Assembly: GCF_963583255.1 (NCBI RefSeq)
Contig: NC_084808.1
Coordinates: forward strand, 16,547,725 to 16,611,724
Direction of reading: 5' to 3'
Length of the DNA: 64,000 nucleotides
Source: Pyrus communis
Taxonomy: Eukaryota; Streptophyta; Magnoliopsida; Rosales; Rosaceae
Shown one piece after another: positions 23,760 to 34,873 of the stretch (positions within the stretch are counted from its first letter, which is position 1; each line of letters begins with the position of its first letter). The notes under the pieces are model-generated. The model did no database searches. It saw only the letters and a list, made by a program, of their open reading frames with translations, and was not told where the DNA came from. Position numbers and translations under genes: made by a program.

Positions 23760-23935
23760 GATCCGGATTCTCTTCTATCCCATTTTTCTTTTCCTCTAGT
23801 CTTTTCTTATTTGAACGTTCACGATTAAGTCATTTCAATATTTTGTGTTGACTTCTTTATAAAAAGATAAAAATAAAAAGGAAATTGACAGAGAGAGGGA
23901 GAGGAGCGGAGGGAATTTGGAGGGACTCCCTCCTT
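23760..23935. repeat. Dispersed foldback MITE, copy 2
   Basis: Starts GGATTCTCTTCTATCCC, has the diverged core TTTGAACGTTCACGATTAAG and ends in a GA-rich arm. It is more decayed than copy 1. Confidence 0.5.
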
Positions 23936-23949
23936 ATTTCTAGTGAGAT

Positions 23950-24730
23950 GGCCTTATTTTTTTGTCAACTAAAGGTAGAAACCTTCAATACACGAACAAC
24001 ACAAATTTACAAAACACCGGCCTAAAGACAAAATATACAAACAAAATTAGACCAGCCAAAATTACATAAGAAGCCCAGACAAAAGTTGAGCCCAAAACAA
24101 ACAGAATCGAAAGGAAACCTAGAACACTGCTGCAGCGCTTCCAAACTAGCAAATCTTGTCGAATACAATTCAACGCTCCCGACGAAGCATCCCCACTTTG
24201 ATCGCCTCCACTAGCTGAGAACAGCTCTTTAATCACAACCATAAGCTGGAAAAAAACCAGCCATGAAGCCTGTGGAAATCCACACGCAACGCTGCAAAAG
24301 GTAGAGAGAGAAGGCGGTGATGTTGATAGCACCCAAACCAGTGGGAACACCGGAATTCAATACACCGACTCGATTAATCACAACGAATCGCTATAACAGC
24401 GGCTACAGATCGAATTGGAATTGACCAGAAAAAAGGATGCCAAAGAACTGTGGAGAACAAACTGGAACAGGATTGGGAGGAAAAGGAAAACGTAGCATAG
24501 AAACACAAAATAAAAAAAAACAGAACAAAAATAGAAAAAACTACCACTGACCCTAGCTAGACTAGGGTCAGCGACAACGAAAATGGACGAAGTTGCAACT
24601 ACTTACACAAGACGGTGAGAAAGGCTCTCAAGCAAAGAAAATTTCTCTCACAGAGGAGAGGGATGTTACTTGCTGGTAGTGACTGGTGAGAGAGTCATTT
24701 ATGTACACATACATAAGTAAATTTGAAGAA
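23950..24730 (-). mobile_element. Possible internally deleted LINE
   Basis: Read on the minus strand, a CT-rich head (near 24700) is followed by T-rich sequence. The tail ends GGTTTCTACCTTTAGTTGAC then a short A run at about 23956. This layout fits a non-LTR element that lost its ORFs. The 121-residue frame inside has no domain I recognise. No target duplication was identified. Confidence 0.3.
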
Positions 24731-25272
24731 CAAATTGAACACCTCCTAAATCCGAATTCCAATTTCATTTGATTAAAAACATGGCAAACGTACCATTATT
24801 CTATAAAATGTCCATTTTATTAGTAACATCGGGAACACTTCTGCTATTCTCTCCAAAGCAATGCAAAGTAATCTAACTACACTCAATAATCTCTGCAAAA
24901 GAGTTGTATCTCAATTACTTAAAAACATTATTATTATACTCGAAGCATCGAATTTGAGTTCCACTTCCTAATATCATTATACAAAAAAGAACTGGAAAAT
25001 GAACAATCTTGTAGTAATAGCTAACAGCATCCATTGGGGCGACGAAGACGAAACCAAATTGTGTGTGGCTATAAATAGTCATAAACTTGTGGATACCTTG
25101 TTGTTAGTTAATTAAACATGAGCACGGTCTCCTTATTCCTCACTTTGAAAGTGCCGTTTACGACACCTTCAATTGTGGGCCGTTCATTTCCTTCCACTAA
25201 TTTCGTTTGATTGGATCCACGTTGATATCATTGTCGGGCCACTATTATATCATTGAATTTGATTAATTTAAA
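24731..25272. other. AT-rich spacer
   Basis: No gene or bounded repeat recognised. Confidence 0.4.
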
Positions 25273-25561
25273 GAGTAATGTTATCCATACTATATTTTTA
25301 TATCACATTTCTATACCATTTTAGGTTACATCTGATGTGGTTCTCCACATCATTTGAAAAATTTACAAAACCCAAGGAAATGAAGTAGAAAGACTCCTCA
25401 TATACCACAATCATTATTTAATTAATTAGTTTTTCTTAATTATTAGTTTATTAAATAAGGAACTAAATTTAAAAATTTGATTAATTTAAATATCCACATC
25501 AAATGCCACCTAAAATGATACGAAAATATGGTACAAAAACATGGTATGAATATCATTACTC
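25273..25561. mobile_element. Mutator-like MITE with perfect 9-bp target duplication
   Basis: The inverted ends GAGTAATGTTATCCATAC and GAGTAATGATATTCATAC bound 289 bp. TAATTTAAA occurs directly on both sides (25264-25272 and 25562-25570), a perfect 9-bp duplication as made by MULEs. The inverted repeats extend about 70 bp inward. No coding capacity. Confidence 0.85.
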
Positions 25562-25570
25562 TAATTTAAA

Positions 25571-26035
25571 ATATAATCTAATCCCATTTTTGTCCACAAA
25601 CAAAGGGTTTAGCTTAGATTTTTTTTTTTTTTTTTAAAACTAAATTGTGGCTAATGACAACGTGAACGTAGTGTAGTTGCTAATTATTAGATATTTTTCA
25701 CCAAATGCTTTGTGCTTGAGATCAACAATGGTTGGTACTGCATACAAATTTTCTACTTATCCAATATGTTTAGTTGCCAATGTCATCCCTTTGATTTTTA
25801 TTTACATTTAACGCATGTGCACGAGTTATTTTTTCCGTCTCCTTTGTCCGTATCTAGCTAATTAAACAAAAAGAAGTTAACTTGCACAAACATCACATGG
25901 ACTAATAAGGATTTGTGTGCATATATCACCTAAACTATGTTGTCATTTACCACAAAGATTTTGCTTTTAGTGCAGATGTAACGTCTCTCTTTTCAAAATT
26001 TCACCACTTCGAAACCCCCTAAACAATTTATATTA
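25571..26035. other. AT-rich spacer
   Basis: Nothing recognisable up to the copia element. Confidence 0.4.
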
Positions 26036-26287
26036 TGTTGTAAACATTCATAGTTTAAGTGTGATTGTGTAAATCCTATATTAGATTTGATTCTAATTAT
26101 CCTTTCTTATTGTATCTTGAATTCCTTGGGGATGAAGGAATATCTTCTCTCTTTTTATTACTATAAATAAAGGCACAATGTAGGAGGGATAACAATACAC
26201 GTTCCTTTACACTTCTACAAACACATCTCTCTCTCTTTTTCTTCCCGCCTGCCCTCTTTAACCTTGTCAGATAAAATAGACCACACA
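26036..26287 (+). repeat. 5' LTR of the copia element
   Basis: Contains TATAAATAAAGGCACAAT as a likely TATA region and a CT repeat before the end. It is slightly shorter than the right LTR because of the microsatellite. Confidence 0.85.
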
Positions 26288-26439
26288 AATAGCGATGCGT
26301 CGTATCCTCAAATCATCACACGGGCATCCACTAACCTGAAGCTTAGGTTCGATCTAAGGAATTGCATACCAAACATGTTCAATGGGAAAGCTTATTACTA
26401 AGCCTTCTTATGACAGGATTCGTTCCAATCCTCCTATTT

Positions 26440-26905
26440 TTCTATAACGGATTCAGGGGGACATTGTGGACCGATTCACCCTCCCTGCGAACCATTTAGA
26501 TACTTTATGGTTTTGGTTGACACTTCCACATGTTGGTCACACGTATGCTTATTGTCCAGAAGGCACGACGCATTCTCCAAATTGTTGGCTTGGGTTATCA
26601 AGCTCAGGGCTCACCACCCTGATTATCCGATCAAATCTATTCGATTGGATAATATTGGAAAATTCACATCTAAAATTTTTGATGACTAGTGTATGTCGGT
26701 TGGGGTTGAAGTTGAACATCATGTACCCCATGTTCACACCCAGAATGGCCTGACAGAGGTTTTCATTAAGCGCTTACAAATGATTGCTCGATCGTTGGTC
26801 ATACGTACCAAGCTCCCGATCGCTGCTTGGAGCCATGCAATATTGCACGCAACAAAGTTGGTTCACCTGAGGCCTGTTACGACACAACCATTTAGTGCCC
26901 TTTAG
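26440..26905 (+). pseudogene. Copia integrase fragment
   Basis: A frameshifted remnant of the DDE integrase core. Acidic residues remain readable in GDI (26458), SIRLDNIG and NGLTEVFIKR. A frame change lies near 26470 and stop codons near 26688 and 26904. The N-terminal zinc-binding HHCC region is absent. Confidence 0.75.
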
Positions 26906-27821
26906 TTAGTTATCGCATCTGCGTGTTTTTGGTTGTGCAGTATATGTGCCGATCTCGCCGCCCTTACGTACAAAAATGGGGCTTCAGCGAAGGATAAGAA
27001 TCTATGTCGGATATGATTCTCCTTCGATTATTTGTTACTTAGAACCTTTGACAGGCGATCTGTTTACCACTCGTTTCGCTGATTGTCACTTTTATGAGAC
27101 AGTCTTCCTGTCGTTAAGGGGAGATAAGAGCCTCAACGTTCCTGAAGAACGATGCGAATTATCGTGGATGGCTCCCACTTTGTCTTATTTAGATCCCCGC
27201 ACCACTCAGTCTGAAACTGAAGTGCACTGCATATTAGATCTGCAGAGCATAGCTCAGAGCATGCCAGATGCTTTCACCGATCTAGCGTGTGTGACAAGAT
27301 CACATATTCCAGCTACGAATACGCCTGCAAAGATGGATGTACCAAATGTACGACATACTTCCTTCCCGGAGGCCTAGGACACCAATTCTGGTAATCCACG
27401 TACATTAGCGGCTAGCCAATTATTTGCCCTTACACAAAAGCGTGGTGACCCTTGGTTCAAAGGATTCACACCCCAGGAAGAAGAAACCCACGACACAAGG
27501 TCTTGAAGAGTTTACCGTGAATCTGATTATCGTTTACTTATTCTAATTGATAAGGAAATTTAAGTTTATGGAAGCGTCCTTGAAGAGACGAATCCTCATA
27601 TCGAGAATCGTGAGATTTCAGTATATTATGTTAGCTTAGATGATGTGTGGCGTAGAAATGAGATGATTGTCGATGATGCATTAGCATATGCAGTAGCTAC
27701 TGAGATCATGTTGAGCGATGACATTGAACCGTGTTCCGTTGATGAATGTCAACGTAGAACTGATTGATCAAACTGGAAAAAAGCAATCTAAGTTGAACTC
27801 GATTCGCTTGCGAAATGTAAA

Positions 27822-28496
27822 GTGTTTAGACTTGTAGCTTATACTCCTCCACATGTGAAGCCTGTTAGCTACAAGTGGGTTTTCGTTCGGAAGCGTAATG
27901 AGAAGAACAAAATTGTGTGTTATAAAGCTTGTCTTGTTGCGCAAGGCTTCTCACAACGTCCCGAGATTGACTATGACAAAACTTACTCACCCATTATGGA
28001 TGTGATTACTTTTTGCTACCTTATTAGTTTGGTAGTTTCCGAAAAACTGGATATGCAGCTGATGGACGTAGTAACCGCGTATCTATATAGGGATCTTGAT
28101 ATGGAAATCTATATGAAAGTTCCCGAAGGACTTACATTGACTGGTTTAAATATTTCCAAATCTCGGAACATGCTCTCAATTCAGCTAAGGCATTCATTTT
28201 ACGATTTGAAACAATCTGGAAGAATGTGGTATAACCGCCTGAGTGAGTATTTGACTAGTCAGGGATATGTGAACAACGAACTATGCCCTTGTGTGTTTAT
28301 TAAGAAGTCACATTCCGGATTTGTGATTGTTGCAGTATATGTCGATGACATGAACCTTGAAGAGCTCACGAGAACTACCGCGCACCTGAAGTTAGAATTT
28401 GAGATGAAAAATCTAGGTAAGACTCAATACTGTCTCGATCTTGAGATAAAGCATTGTTCGGATGAAATTCTAGTACATCAATCGAACTACATCTAG
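27822..28496 (+). pseudogene. Copia reverse transcriptase fragment
   Basis: An open stretch of 224 residues with KWVFVRKRNEKNKIVCYKA, LVAQGFSQRPEIDYDKTYSP, DVVTAYLYRDLDMEIYM and the catalytic YVDDMNL. This is the RVT_2 domain of Ty1/copia. A short deletion follows the YVDD motif and a stop ends the frame. Confidence 0.85.
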
Positions 28497-28639
28497 AAGG
28501 TGTTGCGCCGTTTTAATGAGGATAAATTGAAGTTTTCGAGTACTTCTATGGTCGTTCGATCGCTAGATGCAAAATGAGATCCCTTCTATCCGAATAAGGA
28601 TGATGAAGAGATTTTGGAGCCTGAAGTTCCTTAACTAAG

Positions 28640-29400
28640 TTTAATAGGCGCTTTATTGTACTTAGCTCGATGCACTAGACTTGACATCTCCTTTGCTATT
28701 AATCTTTTGGTAGAATACAGTAATACACCTATACGCAAACACTAGACTGGCATGAAAGATACCTTCCGTTACCTTAAGGGATTTGGGCTTGTTCTATCCC
28801 TATGAATCCTCAAATGGTGCCACACCCTATGCTTCTCGAGTTGATTCTCACCTTGTTGGTTATGCCGACACAGGATACTTGTCTGATCCGTACAAGGCGC
28901 GTTCTCAAACGAGTTAGGTCTTTACTGTTAAAGGCACCACAATCTCTTGGAGGTCAACTAAATATACCTTAGTTGCCACTTCATCTAACCATGCTGAAAT
29001 TCTCACCTTACATGAAGCAACTCGGGAATGCTTTTGGTTAAGGGCAATAGTGGGCCATATTCGAAGCTCCTATGATTTTTATCCCATCGTTGATGTCTCG
29101 ACGACGATCTTTGAAGACAACGCAGCATGCATCGAACAGCTCAAGAAGGGTTACATCAAAGGAGACAACACCAAGCACATTGCGCTGAAGTTCCTCTTTT
29201 CACATCAAGAACAAGAGCATCAGAAGATTGAATTCATGCGAATCCGTTCACAAGACAATTTGGCTGACCTCTTTACCAAATCACTGCCGAATGCGACGTT
29301 TCAGAAGCTTGTTCATGGAATTGGTATGCGTAAACTTTCTGAGTTTAACTTTGCTATTTCCCTTTGGAATTATGTCAAACTCAGGGGAAGTATCCTATAG
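28640..29400 (+). pseudogene. Copia RNase H fragment
   Basis: Broken frames with GYADTGYLSDPYKARSQT, ATSSNHAEILTLHEATRECF and FEDNAACIEQLKKGYIKGD, the usual plant copia RNase H. A TAG follows RSQTS near 28915. Confidence 0.8.
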
Positions 29401-29767
29401 ATACTTGCTTGATCTTAATGTACTCTTTTTCTCTACGATTAGGAGCATTTTTCCCACTGGGTTTTTGCTACCTAACTAGGTTTTAACGAGGCACCCATCT
29501 TGGGCTGGTCATATCCCTGATGATGTCCCCGTAGATGTTTCTTTTGACTTTGCATTTCTCACACATTTTTCCTTAGACTATGGATTTTGTCCCTCCTCAG
29601 GTTTTTGCCATAGCCTTAGGGTTTTTTTAGTGAGACATACTACTTATGCAAGTTCCTACCTTATCGAGAATAAGTGTTATTCCTTAGAATCAGTGCCGAC
29701 GAGTCGACTTCCTCAACTTCTGCATGATGTTAAATCTACCTTTAGTATTTACACACTCAAAGGGGAG

Positions 29768-30028
29768 TGTTGTAAACATTCATGGTTTAAGTGTGATTGT
29801 GTAAACCCTATATTAGATTTGATTCTAGTTATCCTTTCTTATTGTATCTTGTATTCCTTGGGGATGAAGGAATATCTTCTCTCCTTTTACTACTATAAAT
29901 AAAGGCACAATGTTGGAGGGATAACAACACACATTCCCCAACAATTCTACAAACACATCTCTCTCTCTCTCTCTCTTCTCCTTATCGCCGGCCCTCTTTA
30001 ACCTTGTCAGATAAAATAGACCGCAACA
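29768..30028 (+). repeat. 3' LTR of the copia element
   Basis: Closely matches the left LTR, with a longer CT repeat near 29960. It ends GCAACA, next to TATTG. Confidence 0.85.
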
Positions 30029-30395
30029 TATTGTAAATTATTGGTATAGGTATATATTATTGTTTAAACCCTAGCCAAGCATTGTAAGTTGTAACAATGA
30101 AATTCTTGGAAGTTGTTTGCTTATTTGGATCACAGCAACGAGAGCATTAGATTTGCAAATCTCTATCAAGTTTAATACAACCCTAATCCAAGTCTTAATC
30201 ACGTTATTAACAATGCAACGCAGGATTTAAGACAAAGACTCCCATGCTTATAATTTTCTAAGTTAAAATCATTGCAGCCATGGGATTTAAATTACCAGGT
30301 ACAAGAACACACTAGCCTTCCGAAGGATAAGGCAAAATCGATGAGGTAATTGCCTTATCACTTTGCAAAGGACAAAAATTAGCCTCATGTTCGAA

Positions 30396-30570
30396 TTTTT
30401 TTTTTTTTTTGAACAAACAATATTATCTACATCAGAAGAAGGGAGTGGGTTTAGCCTCACAATGGGCTAGCAATAATGTTGTTCAAATTCGCCTTTGGCA
30501 AAAATCGAACTTAAGACATTTCACTTACTAGTGAAAAGGAATACCATTAAACTGTAGTATTAAGTGACAA
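30396..30570 (-). mobile_element. tRNA-derived SINE, minus strand
   Basis: Minus-strand reading: ACTACAGTTTAATGGTATTC (A-box region), AAGTTCGATTTTTGCC (B-box region), then CTAGCCCATTGTGAGGCTAA and TGATGTAGATAATATTG, ending in a poly-A tail (poly-T at 30396-30410). Same family as 18931-19050. Confidence 0.7.
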
Positions 30571-30658
30571 GATGCTCTAATTAGTACAATGATATCACTG
30601 TTCCTAACGTCGGAAGAGATTTGTAGTTTGAATTCCCCATCAATAGATAAAAAAAAGC
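30571..30658 (+). mobile_element. Truncated SINE head
   Basis: CTAATTAGTACAATGATATC and TTTGTAGTTTGAATTCCCC look like A and B boxes, closed by a short A run at about 30649. It abuts the previous SINE in the opposite direction. Confidence 0.4.
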
Positions 30659-30775
30659 AACATTTTGATTTTGGCCCCTATAGCTTGGGATTCTTGTAAT
30701 TTGAAGAAAATGACTTAATCAATCACATATCCGAAGAAATCAAAAAACCATTGGGAAGGCTTGCCCTTATTTTTT

Positions 30776-30864
30776 TGGAGAAAAGATCGATAGATTTCAT
30801 TAAAAGCCCAAATGGACAACAACACGGTTACATATTAGCCTTCTCAAATAGAAGGTCTGAAATG

Positions 30865-30902
<38 letters not shown>

Positions 30903-31095
30903 GGAGAAAAGATCGATAGATTTCATTAAAAGTCCAAATGGACAACAACAAGATGGGGCAGCACGTGCTAGGCGATGAGCAAGGCCATTGGTTTGATGAC
31001 AAACATGGGTATAAGAAACTCCAGTGACTGAAGCCAACAAAGTTGTTGCGTCTTTGATAATATGCCCAATCATTGACATATTAGGAGAAGGATCA
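30776..31095 (-). mobile_element. Two LINE 3' ends in tandem
   Basis: On the minus strand, 31095-30901 encodes CHQTNGLAHRLARAAPS, the C-terminal RNase H-like end of plant L1 LINEs. The 3' UTR GACTTTTAATGAAATCTATC follows, then an A tail (T run at about 30869-30900). Immediately beyond, 30868-30776 repeats the same 3' UTR end with its own A run. These are two 5'-truncated insertions of one family. Confidence 0.7.
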
Positions 31096-31643
31096 CGAAG
31101 GCTAGCGAGTTATATGGATCAAAAAGTAACTTTCCCCTTGTTTGTTTCTCCTTGCGCCTTCGTCTTTTGGCTTTAGAACTAGCTTAGCTCAGTCTTGTTT
31201 AGTAAATAAATATTCAATGAGTCAGTATCCTTAGTTTAAGTTCCTTACGACTATTGTTAATTCTCTTCGGTGAGCCTAAAGCATAGGAGGATAAATTGGC
31301 TTCTGGAGTTACAAAACATGCCTCTCACTTGTTATTTCGTGAAAAACGTAACGCACTTAAGTTAAAATACAACAATTGTTTAACTAGGTAGGTTAAATTT
31401 GGACAAATGAACCTATAAAAACCAAATTGAAACATTGGAGCAGCCCATTAATAATTTTCTGACAAAAGCCCGCCGCCCGGCCCAATGTCACAGACACTCT
31501 GGCGGGTACCAAGAAACAGTACAGCCCACGTATCCAATTCCTCATCCGCACACGTTCACCTCCTGAACCTCTCTCTCTCTGCGAAGGTCAATCATTTTCT
31601 AGGGTTTGTGAGCTGAAGCTTCATACCTGAGCCAACAGGGAAG
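31096..31643. other. Upstream region of the PET100-like gene
   Basis: Promoter and 5' UTR space. A short CT repeat at about 31570 is typical of plant 5' UTRs. No other gene seen. Confidence 0.4.
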
Positions 31644-32194
31644 ATGTCGAATGTGGGAACTTCGAAGGGACTTCTGGAGATCGGAAAATTTGGCCTGTAC
31701 GTCTCCATCCCCATCGTTCTTATGTACTCCTTCGCCAACAACTCCAAGAATCTCCAGAGATTCATGGGCAATGTAATCTCTCTATTTCTCTTTACACACA
31801 CACACTGATGTTGTGTTAATTTATTTTTTTCGATGTATAAAATGGAATAATTTTTAGATGCTGAAAGAATCTGGTTGAAATCTGAATTGGGTTTATTGGA
31901 TTATAACGTTGTAGTGTTATTAAATTGAATGATTCAAAGTTGAGATGATAGTAAATCTGAAATTTCACAATGATTAAGTTAGAAATTATTACATAGCGAG
32001 AGGCTTGGTGAAATTTCACGTGGGTTTATTAATTTAACCATGTTTTAGAGGCAATCAATGTATGGGTTTAATTGTGTTGTTATGGGGTGCAGCATTCGTA
32101 TGTAGTATATCCACCAGAGGCACCGAGACCTCCGTCACCGGAGGAAATGAGGGAGATGGCACGAGAGCTAGCTCGGAACAAGGCTGGCCGTTGA
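31644..32194 (+). CDS. PET100: PET100-like cytochrome c oxidase assembly protein
   Basis: Two exons, 31644-31772 and 32093-32194 (TGA), make 76 residues with clean GT-AG borders. Residues about 15-31 (KFGLYVSIPIVLMYSFA) form one membrane segment. The C-terminal half is hydrophilic, with YPPEAPRPPSPEEM and a basic helix. Pet100 anchors in the mitochondrial inner membrane and helps assemble respiratory complex IV. The small size, the LEIxKFxLY start and the proline segment before a charged helix match that family. Plant copies are often listed only as uncharacterised small proteins. The ATG has a good context (AAGATGTCG). The family call is likely and the function is inferred by homology. Confidence 0.8.
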
Positions 32195-33063
32195 GGCTTT
32201 TGCTGCCTCTGTCGTAACTTGTAAGTGCCTTGCTGCTATATAGAAATGCTATATTTGTATTTGGATTTGTGTTTAAATAAATGGCGAGGCAGAGGGCTTA
32301 GTAAGTGGATTAGCTGTTCGAATACACGTATGAACTTGTAATGTTTGTGATGGGGTTTGGCCTCCTCCGTTTCGGTTTGAAAAATATGAAACTTGAATGA
32401 GCTTTGTGACTGGGGATGCCATGTAATACCGTAACTACTTGTTGCTTTCAATGATTTGATTTCGTTTATTGGCGATGTTATCGGCCAAGTAACTGTGCTG
32501 AGGTTGAATGTAGTTTCAGATGGTTGGACTTGTCTCTCCTTTACTGTTGTGTTGATTCCATGCTTTACTGCTCTGATCCATTGGGATTAATTGTTTTTGT
32601 GGACTTGCAAACTCGAGCCATTGCTGCATTTTTCATTCAAATGCCCTACAATCGCCGGGAAAACCTTTCTCCGGCCTGTAAATTGGGGTTGAGGGAGTTG
32701 AAGAGCTAATTCCTCTGGGTTTCTAATTAGCCGGGTGGCCATCTGAAGGGCTAAACCGGAAACCAGAGGCCGTTATGGATGCTATAACAAAAATTCATAA
32801 GAAAATTCAACCAAAAAAAATTCGTAAGAAAATATCTCCAGTAATCTTCTTCATCTTAATTGGATTTGGGCTTTTGAATGTGTGCTGCAGCTCTCTTTCC
32901 CTGTCCCAGTTCATGAACTGAAAGTCCGCCGGACTGATGGCCGTCGCAGAAATGGGAGTGCTAGCAATCTTTGCACTAATCTTTGCAAAAACAACTTTAA
33001 TGCTTTTGGCTAGGAATTAATGATGAAAAATAGAGAATATAATTTCAAAACAAATGCTAGGGG
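32195..33063. other. PET100-like 3' UTR and spacer
   Basis: A likely 3' UTR reaches about 32480. No further gene is supported; the 61-residue frame at 32524-32709 has no recognisable feature. Confidence 0.4.
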
Positions 33064-33462
33064 CAGAGCCGGCCCTGAGGGAGTGCAAGAGGTGCACCCG
33101 CACAGCCCTCGATTTTGAAGGGCCCAAAATTTTTAACGTTACACAATTTATATAGGTTATATATGTTGTGGACTACAATAGGTTATAGAAGTTGTTGTGG
33201 ACTACAATAACAAAGTCAGCTCTTAGAGCAAATGGTGTTTCTTTGTTAAGTTTCACGCGAGGTTCTTTTTCGTGCGTATTTATAATAAAGAAGGAAAATT
33301 TGATACAGCAACGCCAAATGTTTCGAAAACAGGGCCTCGTATGGCTTAAAAATCTATGACCTCTTTGTGCTGAAATAATTTTAAAATGAAAAGACAGCTG
33401 AAGAATTGATGTGTAGCTTCAGTTCGCGATAAATTTTTTCTTAGTTAAAATTTCCGGCCCTG
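33064..33462. mobile_element. hAT-like MITE with GGCCGG ends
   Basis: Begins CAGAGCCGGCCCTGAGGG and ends TTCCGGCCCTG, inverted at the tips. Flanks gctagggg and ctagagag share a shifted partial match that could be a decayed 8-bp duplication. The interior GAAGGGCCCAAAATTTTT is common in plant hAT-derived repeats. Confidence 0.55.
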
Positions 33463-34272
33463 CTAGAGAGGCTTGGTCAAAAGTGGCATTTTCTATAGAT
33501 ACGATGTCACCTCATGTTTTTGACATAATGTTTTCATAATGTTAGCACAAGAATTGATGCTAAACTTTGATGTGTCAGAAAGTTTATGGAGAGAAGAAAA
33601 TTTTCGTTGTGTGCGAAATACGGATGGTTTGACTTTTACTTCAATTTTTATTTTATTTTTTATACAAGCGATATTGGAAGAGAAAGAACTTAAACTCAAT
33701 ATTTTGAATATACAAGTGAATTTTCTTAACTATTCAGATCTAAACTCTTACCTTTTGTATTTTTGGTTACATACGTAAGTTGCATGTATTATTGTCTCAC
33801 CTTTATATCACATCTGTAATTACAATGGCATAAAATCAACAACTACATGTTCAACAACCTTCCTCAAGTACGTGGAAATTTCCTGATCTTTCGTACAATT
33901 CCACGGTCAAATGAACCGTGGTTTACAAGTCGAAAACACAAATTTCCTGGGAAAAAAAAAAAAAACACACACACACACACGCACGCAACAAGAGAGAAAA
34001 AACTAAAGAAACTCTGAGTTTTCCACACCGCGTCTGAATTAAGTAATTTAAAATTAATAACCAATATTCAATAAATGGTGAGTGACAGCCACAGAAAGAA
34101 GCCTTGACTTGCTTAAGTCTTCCTCCCTGCAGCGATAGCAATAGGCTAATAGACTGATAACAATGGCAATAGCAAATTAGCAAGTGCTATTTTCCAACCG
34201 GAGCAAATCTTTGATCGCTTTAACCCCAACTTTTCCAAGTGTAAATATGATGATGCACTTCTCTTGTGACAG
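33463..34272. other. Upstream region and possible 5' UTR of the U-box gene
   Basis: Contains an AC microsatellite near 33963-33985. The end (ACAG before GTACC at 34273) could be the donor of a 5' UTR intron. Confidence 0.4.
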
Positions 34273-34793
34273 GTACCTAATTCTCATTGCTTTTTCTGGG
34301 TTTCTCATGTTTTAATATACTTGTGCTTATTTTTCTTGCTTATTTCTATCCGAATTAGTTATAAGTACATGCAAGTTCTCTCGTTACCCCGACCTGTTTG
34401 ATAACTGTTTCGTTTACCAGTTTGAAACTGAAAGTATTTCGTTTGCCAGTGTTACAATGTTCATCTTCTGGACCAGTTGGATTGTCCACTTTCCTTCCGT
34501 TTACATGTTCCGGCCAACGGATTAGTGGCCAAAACTAAAGCTGAGATATTTCCTTATGATTTTCTCAGCTTTTTAACCAGGCACTTTCATTGTGATTGAA
34601 CTCTTAAACTTGTAAATTTTTTTCGATTAGCAGAATTTCAAAATTCAAAGGTTTCCGTGTGAAAAGGTGTGACTTGTTCGTTGCGATTTGGATTGCGGTT
34701 TATTTTTCAACTTTAAAAAGTAATTTATCCTTGACCAACTAGAATGTTGATTGGTACAAATTCTTGGTATTTTTGTGTGTTTTTCGTGTGCAG
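34273..34793 (+). other. Probable 5' UTR intron of the U-box gene
   Basis: GTACCT donor after GACAG and acceptor GTGTGCAG at 34786-34793. The T-rich interior is typical of plant leader introns, which often raise expression. The next exon would begin GACAAGTATGC and lead to the ATG at 34874. Confidence 0.45.
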
Positions 34794-34873
34794 GACAAGT
34801 ATGCTTCGGTAGTTGTAGCCTTCATCTCATAAGCGATCGTGTTTCTGTTCGAATAAAGGATTTGGCGTAGAGT

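Larger units (their letters stand above)
26036..30028 (+). mobile_element. Decayed Ty1/copia retrotransposon lacking gag
   Basis: LTRs lie at 26036-26287 and 29768-30028. They start TGTTGTAAACATTCAT and end ACA. The purine tract AAAGGGGAG abuts the right LTR. The flanking 5-mers tatta (26031-26035) and tattg (30029-30033) differ by one base. Domain order is integrase, reverse transcriptase, RNase H, as in copia. The sequence goes from the left LTR almost straight into integrase, so gag and protease are missing and the 4.0-kb length is short. Frameshifts and stops run throughout, so it is not autonomous. Confidence 0.9.
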
